The position numbers were made by a program, and so were the translations under genes. Below the pieces are notes generated by a model, which had not been told where the DNA came from, did not search any database, and was given only the letters and a program-made list of their open reading frames with translations. From Lytechinus variegatus (Eukaryota; Echinodermata; Echinoidea; Temnopleuroida; Toxopneustidae), in assembly GCF_018143015.1 (NCBI RefSeq), contig NC_054740.1, positions 75,103,856 through 75,167,855 on the forward strand: 64,000 nt of DNA, read 5' to 3'. Positions 48,742 to 59,464 of the stretch are shown piece after piece (position 1 is the stretch's first letter; each line of letters starts with the position of its first letter).

Positions 48742-50955
48742 ATCAGTAGACGAAGTATAGGGAAATAGACAGAGGAACGTAGACGAAATGAATAGAGACC
48801 AACTGATGGCAGTTTTGCCGTTTATCATGTTTAATATAATCCGTGTTATATATCGTGACATAATACGGTATAATCAATTTTGTTAATTACTACTAATAAA
48901 GATAGCAAAGAGGAATATAATTCTGGTATAATCATGTATATTCCCCCTCTGTCATTAGACCTATCCCTACTTGTGTCCTTGTCTTCAATCTATTTTACTT
49001 TCTTTGTTGACCCTATGGAGATATCCCTTTGTTTTACTTATGATACCAATTTATTCTTTAATTCTAAGCCTTATCATGCAGAAATTTGTGTTATCAAACT
49101 TCCCTTTTCACAACAGCAAGAAGGGGAACTCAGTTATAATCTTTAGAGACTAAAGATTGCTGATAATTTTCTTAAGGGGAACGCTAGGGTGGTCACCACT
49201 ATAAATTTTGAAGTGATGAGAAAAGGAAAACGGAAGGAGGGGAAAATGAAAGAAAAAAGGATGTAGGAAAGAGATGACATGATAAAAAAAAGTTTAAAGG
49301 AAACTTTAAGGGAAACAGAAAAAAGGACATGAGAAAAGGAGAATAAGCTATGGTAAGGGAAGAATGGGAAAATAGACGATATTTTAGGTCATAGGTCACG
49401 TGTACATTTTATTTTTTATTCATTTATTTTTTGGCTCGCGCCTCGCCGGCGCTTTGTGCTCGCATTTCCTGTTTAATCAAATACATCTTATTCAAGAGGA
49501 CTGAATTACGCATAAAAATATCCAGTTTTGACGTTAAGATACAAATATATTAGTTCACAGATCGAACTTTTCTTACTTTCTGAAAGCCTGTTAACGATTA
49601 AAAAGAAAAGAAATATCAAGTAAAATGTCTCGTTTTCAGGTCGGAGTTAAAATAAAAGCTCTTTTTAGTCAGATACGTCCTATTCATGATTTTTTCCTTA
49701 AAAAATGTTTGAAACGTCGCGCTTTCGGTTCTGAATATCAAACATATTTTCATCTCGCGCTGGGCGCTGACATTACTTGCTTTGTAGGCCTGAGGCACTT
49801 ACCCTTTACTTGAAATCTTACAAAAAGTTCTCAAAATGCGAAAAAAAACTTTTCAGAAATAATTGTCTAAACCATGGGCGGAAATCCCAGGGGGACAGAA
49901 CTTTTTCAACGGAATAATACAATTCTTTGAAATTCAATAACTTTGTTATTTGTCATCCGATTTTGATCAAATTTTCAGCATCTATTGAGATATAATTATC
50001 TTCAGCCTGGAGCATCTCTTTGATTTAATATACGAAAAAATAAATAAAAAACAAAATGTCCCGTTTTAAGTTCAAATGTAGGAAAATTTCAGTTCACACT
50101 GTGCACTCGCATTAATTTGTTTTGTGAGATATGGGAGAGGTGAGAAACGGTTCCTGAAAAAGTGGTTGCGATTCTTAATATTTTGAAGAAAAAAAAAGAT
50201 ACTGTAGCTGAAAAAAGAGATAGAGAAATCAGAAGTGGGGATGAGATGATTTGCAAATATAAAGGTCTGACAGACAGGAAGAAGATGAATGTAAATTTTT
50301 GTGCATTCATGATTTTGCTAATGCACCTCCGATCTCAGTTTTCCCTCTTCCCCCTCTCACTCAATGCCCCCTCCCATAACCTATCCCCCCCCCTCCGTCT
50401 CTCCTCTACTCCTCCCTCTCTCTCTCAATTATTGGCATAAATCACTATTTTCAACACAAACTTCAGTCTCAAGAGCTCAAACTGATTGAATGGCGATTCT
50501 ATGTTATAACAATTTAAGCCTGTACCAAATTTCAGTGGATCTAAATGTTCATTTTGACGGTTTAAATTCATTAACATTAATAAAATGAAAAAAAGAAAGT
50601 ATCATTTAATAAATTGTGCAAAATATGTGATCTATATCTGATATTTATGAGTAAAATTTACAAATGAATTGAATAAATTGTGAAAGCAAAGTCCCTGAGA
50701 TTTTTTTTTATTTGAAAAATTTGAATGGATACCTCTTTTTGTGTGTAAGCAATCACTAAACTTTGTTTCATAAATGTCCAAAAGGACTCCTTTACAAAAA
50801 GGAAAACATTAACAGAATGTGTTAGATCTGATTAACAGACAAATAAAATAAAGAATCATTCAATGAAAATTGAATACCAAATTGTAACAACAAAAATTCG
50901 AAACTGCATTGCAGACACATTTGAACTTTCACCAAAGCTTTACCTTTCAGTTTCT
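48742..50955. other. Intergenic, no gene recognised
   Basis: Contains an AG-rich stretch (49215-49385), some loosely repeated pieces (tgtctcgttttcaggt at 49626 and tgtcccgttttaagtt at 50057; catccgattttgatcaaatt at 49957, which resembles part of foldback family 1), and a CT-rich stretch (50340-50430). None supports a gene. Confidence 0.55.
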
Positions 50956-51395
50956 ATAAGCCAGTTCACGGTTAGCTCATGATAAACTTTTCTCAAATGA
51001 CCTTTGTGATTTTTCATTAAGATAAGCATTATCATTTTCAAATGTACATGTTGCGTAAGCTTTACCGGTAGAGTATTCAAATTCCAAGAGCAAAAGGCAT
51101 TGTATAGACCAGGTGACTAGAATAGTATTCAGGGATAAAGTTTAGAAATCTGTTTTATTGTCTGCCTTTGGCACATTTGACTAATGTTTAGGCTACTGTC
51201 AAATAACAGTGATTAAGAAGGCTCTATTTATTACTCTTCAACTTGGATGTGATAAAATGAATATTTTGAAAGGAATACACGATTAATCATCAAATCACAA
51301 ATGCCTATGTCAGTGAATTTGAAAGCCACCTTCATGGTTTATCTCAAATGACCTTTATCTGCTCGTGCGCAGTTTACAACCGTGAACAGGCTTAT
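50956..51395. mobile_element. Inverted-repeat element of about 440 bp
   Basis: The left end ataagccagttcacggtt is inverted at the right end (aaccgtgaacaggcttat, ending 51395). Inside both ends lies a second inverted block around ctcaaatgacctttgtg / caaatgacctttatctg in the expected orientation. It is non-coding. Confidence 0.75.
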
Positions 51396-52051
51396 TAGAT
51401 GATAGATTAATAAATAATTTTTAAGTTGTATTTGTATGCAAGTATTAATCTGATTTTAATAATTGGAGGAATCGTGTACCATATTAAAGCAGCCAATTTT
51501 TTCATGGACTAAACTGCAGATTTCACATAATTGTATATTCTAGTCACTTGTACATACTGTGTTACCACCACACATGTATGGCATTACATTTAATCCCAAA
51601 AAAGGAACATATTACTTGTCTCAAATTCATTTTTCATACAAGTCAATAATTAAGTCAGGAAATGATTGCGCTTGAATACCAAATTTGATCATTTTTGGGT
51701 CATAAGAAAAGCTCTCAACTATGTTCTGTATAGTCCTGTGTAAAAAAAAAATCTGCTATAAAAAAATGCTTTTGTTTAGCAGTTTTTAAAAAACTTAGAG
51801 CAAATTGCAATGTGACACAAGAAAAATCATTCCCTGGAAGTGCCAAGGAGCAATCGCAATCAGAATTCTATTTAACTGGATTAAAATGAATACAAGGCAA
51901 CTGAATTTAATTTAATTTGAACAAGGAATATAATGGCAAAATGATACAAAACTCTACACTACCCCTATTTAAGAAAACTGCTGCCACCCCTGAGCTAGCT
52001 TGTATGCCAAATGAGTAGGCTGAACTAATGATGTCACAAATTGTTCCTATA

Positions 52052-53038
52052 CAGTGCGTATCAAAAAAAAGTTTACACTTTGAAAAAGCCCAAGGAATTA
52101 AAAAATATACAACTTGTGGGTAATTTTTTCACATATAATCTTAGGTCTGGGTCTCATCTATCCAATGAAAGTAAAAGTTTTGACAGAATGTTACACTTGA
52201 GTGAGCACTGTCCATTCTTGTAAAGCTCGCAGAAATCTGTTTGCGCAGAAACGCTTGTTTTCACGCTGTGTCAAGGGGAAAGAGCAAAATCAAACTTACC
52301 CTGCGAAACATTTCTCATACATTTCCCTTGCACTTTTAGTCAATTAAAATAAAACGGACACATTCAAGCATTTTGTAACAATTTTGCCACCCAAAGTGAA
52401 ACTTCAACACTTAGTAAGCACAACATTTATCCTTTTGGTGCCAGCTGGATCTGAGGACATAATTGAATCTGAACAAAAGTTTATATCAGACATCTCCAGC
52501 ATTTTTCACTAAGTTTTTATCATTTAAAGGGGGTTTCCATTTCATTTTTCATTTAATACTTGTTTCTTCACACTTTTCACAAGCTTGAGAATGATTAACA
52601 AAATGAAAATCAAGCCTAAGCCAATTCGTGTAAATCACAGCTCAGTGTAAAGAAAATTTTGTCACGATGGCCTCAGTGTATGGGGGATTGGGGTGGGGCG
52701 CAATGCACTCTTCAAAGTGTTATGGGCTAGGAAACAAGTTCAAAAAAAAGGTAAAAGATATCTTCAAATCAATTTACTAGCAAATTCTATGTGTTTTTCA
52801 TGATTAAGGTCTACTTTTATTCGCATAACTATTTCAAAGTTCTGGGCAAATCATTTTTCACTAACTTTTCAAAAGTAAATGGTGCTCACTCAAGCGGAAA
52901 CATATTTTTGACAGTTATATCGTCATTTGCTTAAATGGAACTGTACCAATGTTAAAATGTGGAAAAATCTTCAGGATATTACAAATATACAATTTTACAG
53001 GATTTTTTCTAAGTGTTAACTTTTTTTGATACGCACTG
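52052..53038. mobile_element. Tc1/mariner-type MITE, 987 bp, TA target duplication
   Basis: CAGTGCGTATCAAAAAAA... at 52052 is inverted at the right end (...TTTTTTTGATACGCACTG, ending 53038). The inverted repeats are about 28 bp, extending to aagttWacactt. TA is present on both outer sides (52050-52051, 53039-53040). A second internal inverted pair, cttgagtgagcac (about 52196) and gtgctcactcaag (about 52883), lies further in. No transposase frame is left. Confidence 0.88.
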
Positions 53039-53602
53039 TATATATGCATACATGCAAATGTGCATTGAAGACATCTTTTCTTTGTATCAAAATGACTTTA
53101 ATATTCTACAACTAAAAGTGACTTTGTCTGAGTCAAATCATTTGAAATCTGTTCTACTAAGGAGAAACTTGACTTAGAAGAGGTATATATGTCTATTTGA
53201 CTTATGGAAGGTTAACTTATGCAACTTCACCTGTAAACAGTTGGAAACATATATTAGTTAATTAAAAAATCCTGCTCTGCTGTGCATGGGAATACAGCCA
53301 TATTTAATATTTTAAAGAACATTATAAAATGATCTACATACATGTAAGTTATACCCATCTGATTTGGATACAAATATAATTATCATCATCATTATCATCA
53401 CCATAATCATCATTATGATGATGTACATGTACTGCGCTTTTCCCAAAATGGCCAGGGGCGGCAGGAAGGTATAACTTGGCCTGAGTCAAGCCATTTTTCA
53501 TTGAAACAAATAAATAATCATTGAACAATTTAATTTCAAGCAAAATTGCATGCATCACTTGCTATAAATATACTTGGAATGTCTTACTTCATGAGAATGG
53601 CA
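53039..53602. other. 3' flank of CCDC103
   Basis: AT-rich. The 3' UTR and poly(A) site of CCDC103 should lie here on the minus strand. An attaaa hexamer near 53528 (minus strand) is a candidate signal. A short ATC-rich stretch is at 53380-53420. Confidence 0.45.
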
Positions 53603-55995
53603 TCATTTTTCAGAGAGTTTGTAAAGATGTCTTAACTTCTCAGCATCCTCTGCTGAAAGCATTATTTGTTCACAATTCTCTTGGAAAGATCCTTCTTCTG
53701 TCTCTTCTTTTCCATCATCTGTTAAACTCTCCTTTTCCAAATCCTCTCTTTTTGACCCTCCATCATGCACCTCTGGCGTCTCTCCAATATCTCCATTCTG
53801 AGGAGTCCTATCAATGTTTTTTCCAGTCTTATCACCAGCTTGTCCCCATTGCTCCAGCTTATTTATTAACTTTGATAGAGCTTCCTTTTCAGATTTATTC
53901 AGAAAATCCAATGAAAGACTGAACCTTCCTGCTCGTGTAAGACACATCAAAATGTTCGCTACCTTCCCACAATGTCCCTCTTCTGCATCGTTATCGAGTG
54001 CTGTGATGATTTCACCAAGAAGACCAAAACTTATCTCAGATCGGAAAATTCTAGAAAGTGTGTCCCCACCTAGATCCAGTAGGTAGGAATAGCAGCTGCC
54101 TGGAGACTTTTTTCGGTTCCTCCATTCCTTTGTAAATTCATGCCCGTTCTTGGGGATCTTAACCTGTTAATCAAAGAATGAGGTTGCATACAGAATTAGT
54201 TCCAGGTCTGGTAATGATCATAAAACAAATTATACACGATCACTCAAAGTAAACAATATGTTTATACGTTTTATAAAGAATGTACCAAATAATTCCACTA
54301 GAAACTGAGTAATCAGTCATTAGCAAATGCCAACAGTGTAGTGTCTAGGCAAGAATCTTCTAGGACTATACAGTATCATGTATCCCCTAAGCACAATATA
54401 ATCATAGTGGACTGGTTATGATCCACATGCAAGTGGGACTTAAAGAAGTTCATGAGCATCTTCAAGTAAACTTAATTTGTTGCTGAAATGATCTGTTTAT
54501 TGCCATGTATCACATCTACAGGTGTATTTGTTAGTGAGGATGTCTTCAATGATTTAGCAATAAAGGACAAGTCCACCCCAAAAAGTGTTGATTTGAATAA
54601 ATAGAGAAAAATCAAACTAGCATAACGCTGAAAATTTCTTAAAATCGGATAAGAAAGTTATGGCATTTTAAATTTTCGCTTATTTTTCAACTTGACTGTT
54701 CACCATATACATGTTATAGTAAACAATGCTAATCCCACGTGTTCAGGGAAGAATTAATCCTTGTTTTACTTGACAATGATGAGAATATTAGAATATTTCA
54801 TGTAAAAAAATACAAAAGAAATAGTGAGTGGATGACATCAGTTTCCTCAACTGCATACCGACCAGGATGTGCATATATGCATAAACTGTTTTGTGAAATT
54901 AGAGCGAAACTTTACAATGTCATAACTTCTTATTTTACATCCGATTTTGATGAAATTTTCAGTGCTATGCTTGTTGGATTTTTCTCTTTTCATTTGAATA
55001 AACTTTTTGTTTGGGTGGTCTTGTCCTTTAAAGGTCTAGGTCTATTGGTCCATGTATTTGTCCTACCTTGGTGGTAATTGATTGAACCTGACTTCCTGTA
55101 TCTTTAGCAGCTGTTGATGCTGTACTGGATGATGAAAAGGGATTCCAAGGCTGCTGGCGCTTACCCTGACCAATCTTGTCTTTTTTATCAAGAGGCTTGA
55201 TGTGAGCTGCTGCTACCATGTCCCTACACAACAAAGTATCAAGGTTTGTATTTGGTACTAAAAATCTTTTTAAAATATCAGTCACTCTACAACTTTATAA
55301 AATCTATTTACTTTGGGTGAAGCAAATTTGCAAGAAAGTTGCAATAGGTGGATTCTTGATTGTTTGACTACTGGACAATTCAGCAGCAGGTTACATTAGT
55401 TTCAATAGTAGTAGGAAGTAGATCAAGTGTAGAATCAAAAGTGGAGAAGCTTTGGAGGGGGGGGGGGTGAATTATTGTAACACCCCACCCCCCTCAATTT
55501 AGTATGTATCATGTACTTACAGTGTATACCCATGGATGCATGTAGGAACATATGCTTGTTACAACAAACTCTGAAGAAATTAACCTTCAGCTCTATTGGT
55601 GAAATACTGCATTCATCCCTGACCAGTTGAAATTATTTCAAACTTCATTTCATTCAGGTAATAACAAGAAATCAGAATTACATTAAAACATGTACAAATA
55701 CCTCAATACTACCGGTAATTTTTAAAAAATCTTATTTCCCTTATAATTGATGCACTAATCTCCCTAATGTGCGAGTATCACCAATAAAAACAGAAAATGT
55801 TTGCTCCTGTAAGTGAGATGCAACTTCTCAGTTCAATATGATGTACCTGAATTGGTCGTATGTCTCTACACGTTGTTCCATAGCCCTTAGCTTAGCATCA
55901 TTCTCTCTCCAGTAAGATGCATCTGCCTCCACAGCTGCATTCAATTCCTTTTCAAGCTTGTTGAAATCAATCCTGTCTTCCTTGAGATCAGCCAT
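53603..55995 (-). CDS. CCDC103: CCDC103, ciliary dynein-arm assembly/attachment factor (288 aa)
   Basis: Needed to build and anchor outer dynein arms on cilia in vertebrates and algae (family knowledge). Coding exons are 55847-55995, 55067-55223 and 53603-54163, all GT-AG, 867 nt including the TGA. Residues 1-50 (INFxxLEKEL-like start, here [17 protein letters not shown], then [13 protein letters not shown]) form the N-terminal helical dynein-attachment domain. [20 protein letters not shown] (60s-80s) matches the human LKPLERKDK...PW stretch. Residues about 109-206 are an RPAP3_C-type helical domain ([49 protein letters not shown]). The tail (207-288) is acidic and longer than in the 242-residue human protein. 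A foldback element occupies intron 2. It lies head-to-head with the DED gene at right. Confidence 0.93.
54561..55031 (+). mobile_element. Foldback MITE family 1, copy C (471 bp)
   Basis: Same ends (taaaggacaagtccacccca and ggtggtcttgtcctttaa) with an internal deletion relative to copies A and B. It lies in CCDC103 intron 2, and its edge is 30 bases from the exon 2 donor at 55062-55066. Confidence 0.88.
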
Positions 55996-56118
55996 ACTCT
56001 GAAATGACAAAAATTAATTATTAATTACTATTTTTTCTAAACATCATGTATATTTCTCCTTATCACTTGGCCTTGTCAACCCTCTACATGTAAGACTAAA
56101 TCTACTGTGCCTATATTT

Positions 56119-56190
56119 GTGTTTCATCAATATTGTCGCGCGACAACTGTCAGCGCTGACTATTGTCGCGCGACAATATTGATGAAACAC
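56119..56190. repeat. Perfect 28 bp inverted repeat with nested palindromes in the CCDC103 / DED gene interval
   Basis: The arms 56119-56146 and 56163-56190 are exact reverse complements. Each arm ends inward in TTGTCGCGCGACAA, itself a perfect palindrome. The 16 bp spacer contains GTCAGCGCTGAC (56149-56160), a third perfect palindrome. The whole could form a cruciform or serve as paired binding sites. It could also be a very short transposon relic. Confidence 0.92.
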
Positions 56191-56279
56191 CCCCCTGGTT
56201 CAGTGGTTGAAGCGGGACATTTTAGCACATGATTTTGCCGCCCTCTATAAGCGTCACGTAACTAGGTTGCATTAACATG

Positions 56280-56313
56280 ATTAACAATGGATCCAAGATG
56301 GCGAAGACAACAA
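56280..56313 (+). promoter_or_regulatory. Candidate TSS/first exon and YY1-like site of the DED gene
   Basis: ccaagatggcgaagacaaca is followed by aat|gtgagt, a strong donor at 56313/56314. AAGATGGCG is a YY1-type core often found just downstream of TSSs in TATA-less promoters. Neither upstream ATG here joins in frame to the DED start at 59465, so I take this as a non-coding leader exon. The flanking 56520-56720 is CpG-rich. It is probably a bidirectional promoter with CCDC103 on the other side. Confidence 0.45.
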
Positions 56314-57614
56314 ATGTGAGTAAACTCTCTTCTACTTTTATTTCTTCATCCCATTTCTGCGATTTTTTTTCCTTTCACTAAATTTTTTTTTTACCAAACG
56401 TTGCTAACCGATATTTTTACCCATGTACAGAAGTGTTAACGTCAGATTCAAATTATAAGGCGCAGTTTGGTGCATTTGTATAGTTGCATTTTCCCTTCCG
56501 ACGTGGGACCCTATACGTACCCGCGCCAGGCGTTAGGGGGTAAAGGTACGATAGTACTATGATTTTTACTCCCGAACGCCTCCAGGCTAGTCAGGAGCCC
56601 TCAGCTCAGCCTCAGGGCGAGGAGCTCTGCCACGCCGCCGGCGGCCTCTTTGCCTAGTGCCCCGTGCCTAGCCCTGCCCCTGGCCTAGGCAAGGTGACTC
56701 GTGGCTGACGAAATTTAAGTTTTAACCTTGCTTGTGTATCTACCATGTCTACGGCCGCTTCTTAACTAGATCTAGATTATTTTTTTGACTTGGCTCTCCT
56801 TGTACTTACTTATTCATTCGTTTGATTGACCTTCAAGTGCGTAATGTTGTAACGATTTGTTGAAAGCAATTTGTGAGGCGATGCCGATGCTATTTGTTTA
56901 TAGACAGCAACGGTTGCACAACGCATGCGCAATGACCTTCGGGGCCTTTCTGGGGGAAATCCCTGTTCTCATCTCTGAATCAGGAAAATGGAGGGTATTC
57001 CCAGCGGGCTAGGCTGGGGGATTTACCAGACGGGCTGTCGTCTTGTTTGTGATATCACGTCTTTCACGATCATGATTTTTAATGACGTTCCTGCATAGAT
57101 GTAGACATATTGGCAGCCAGACTGAATCCAGTTTTTTTTTCAAGTTTCGTTATAGACATGGGCATGGCGTCATTGAGTGAGTTGTCAAATCTTATTTTTT
57201 ATTTTGTTCTGACTTTTGAGTTTGACAGTGACGGTCTCATCACTCCTGTCCCGGTGTCGGGTGTGAGTTAACTTAACCTGCCCCTGGCCTTGGCTGATTT
57301 TCTTACAAATCTACATTTGTGGAATATGGATGAGTGGATCTTAGAGTCAAGCTCACTGACTAAGAGTCTGAGGCCAGTGAGGGAGACATCTTTTGATATG
57401 TTTACTCTTTGACTTTGTATGACTATGGGCTCAGGCTCAGTAGAAAAATGTTTATGATCAGATTATGATGAGGTAACTGAGCAAACTTAAAAACATATGA
57501 TTAAGTAATTCATTCACCCACATGCGAGGCGAGGTTAATCATGTTAATAGTAGTATGCTATAAGTTGACATTTTTAACAGTTTATACAAAATCAGCTAAA
57601 ATCACTTGTTCACT
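56314..57614. other. Probable leader intron of the DED gene, CpG-rich start
   Basis: 56500-56720 is markedly GC- and CpG-rich (for example gccacgccgccggcggcc) in an AT-rich window, as expected downstream of a promoter. The rest holds nothing I recognise. Confidence 0.45.
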
Positions 57615-58115
57615 GCTACCAACTGGCCTGTGGAGAATCTACAGGTAGGACTATGGTATGCCAATGCTGTATTGAGCACACACTTTAAAAAATCATTAAA
57701 ATATCACTTTTGTGACTAAAATTACAAATTTCCACAGTTGCAATTTATTGTTTAGTAGTAACGTGGGAATAATATTTGTATTCACCAGAGCGCTCAAAAA
57801 CTTGAATTTTTGGCATATTTTTGTGTACGGCCTCTATTGGTGGAAAGTAATATGGCAAGATATTTTTCATTTTTCAATCTCTATTTTTAATTAAGAAAAA
57901 ATAATTCAAAGAAACAAATTTACATAAGAGCCAAGTTAGAATGATGAATAGCTGTATTGGAAACTAACCATGCTAACAGTGTAAGAAAATTAAGCATTTG
58001 TCCCATAGGAAAAAGAGAAAAATAAGACAAAATTGCCACCCTTATTTTGCCACACATGGAGATATAACTGAGAACAAGGTTATATCATAACTTTGTTCAT
58101 TGAATGAGTGGCTAA
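57615..58115 (-). mobile_element. Repeat family 2, short internally deleted copy (about 0.5 kb)
   Basis: Reverse-complement match to the three conserved segments of 34820-37330, including the ctacaggtaggactatggta edge, the ttaaaatatcacttttgtga and gtattcaccagagcgctc blocks, and the aaggttatatcataactttg edge. About 0.6 kb and 1.4 kb of the long copy are missing between segments. Confidence 0.78.
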
Positions 58116-58264
58116 AATCATGAATACCAAACTCAATGAAGGCAAGATCCCACTAACTAGGTCAATACTAGTATAGATCTAGATAGCCAATAGACCAAAG
58201 GCTTCAGTCTCTGTATTTTGGTTGTTCTGCTGAAGTGCGTCTCCACTCCAGTGGCATATCAAGG

Positions 58265-58570
58265 ATTTTTCACGGGGGGGGGGGGGCAAATTCGAAATTC
58301 GTCCACCCCAAAAATTTGACAAGCAAAAAAAAAAAACAAAAGGGTTGACAATGAAACAGGTCTTTAATTGTACCAGAAAAAAATTTGACAAGCAAAAAAA
58401 AAGTCTTCATTGAAAAAGGTCTTCGATGGTATCAGAAAAAAAATTGACATGTAAAAAAAAGGGGGGCATCAAGTTCGTCAGGGGGGCAAAATAGGTATTC
58501 AAGCTCGTCTAGGGGGCAGGGATACGTCCTTTCCATGGGTTGTGACTCATCAGGGGGGGGGCAGAGGACG
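58265..58570. repeat. G-run and aatttgacaagcaaaaaa array
   Basis: Three degenerate copies of aatttgacaagcaaaaaaaa plus a gtctt block (58311, 58380, 58439) lie between poly(G) runs at 58275-58287 and 58552-58561. Several more G6 runs lie between, giving quadruplex potential on the plus strand. Confidence 0.8.
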
Positions 58571-59464
58571 AGTCTCAACGATGCTGTCCACTCTTCAATC
58601 TGAAAATGACTGGTCATGAATTATCCAAAGAAAATCATGAAGATCTAGATTAGGCCTACATGTACATGTATTTCTCTAAAATTTTATTCACTTTTTGGCA
58701 CATTCCATATAAGGAACAATATCAACTAAAAGTTTTATGGAATTTGAAAGAAATTCATGATTAATCTAGTTCAAGTTATATTTTTCAGTGCATAGGCATG
58801 GGGCCCCCTTCAAACATTTCATGCATCAGCAGCTCTTTGGTACGTACACATGGCAAAAAAGGAAGACTTATGGATATTCATGAATCATGAGTAGTATATG
58901 GCAAATTTGAGAAAATTTACAGAAAATTTGTCAAGTGTATACAGTTTTTACGTAAAGCCAATATGCAGGAGGTCTGTAAATTGGCTTGCACATTTGTAAT
59001 TTTTAGTTTAATAAAGTGTTCATAATATTATTTGACCACTCAAAATTGTAAGGTCCGGAAATTTGTACTAACGGATTCACTGAAGATGCCACCACTCCAT
59101 TGTAGCGTCCTCAGGCTGCTACACTACGAAAATGCCCTGAGGTTTGTACATTGCTATTTTTGCACCTGTGACATGATTACAAGAACAGTGTGACATAATG
59201 TGCACCACTCGTATTAAGGGCGAGCAGTACTGTACTTGTAATCCTGCATGTGCCATAATCAGTGCTCTTTTGGTCATTCCGATTTGCAGGCTAATCATTT
59301 TCAAACCAAAGATTATTTCAGTAGATAATTTTCATCTTTTTTAAGGATGTATGGTATGTTTTCTTTTTCATTTCTACCTATTTAGCCCATTTAGAACACT
59401 GAGAGGACACGAAAAAGACATTTATTTGAAAATTTCATATAGTGACTGAGTTCCAGATCCAGCC
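58571..59464. other. Intron / 5' UTR upstream of the DED start codon
   Basis: No gene or repeat recognised. An acceptor for the first coding exon is probably either at 59393 (catttag) or at 59456 (gttccag). An in-frame TGA at 59447 supports the ATG at 59465 as the start when the first of these is used. Confidence 0.45.

Noticed and set aside
56200..56245. A-box-like tggttcagtggt next to the nested palindrome
   Set aside because: No B box or cloverleaf follows; too little for a tRNA or SINE call.
56287..56313. Coding use of either ATG in the putative leader exon
   Set aside because: Neither frame joins to the DED frame through the candidate acceptors before 59465.
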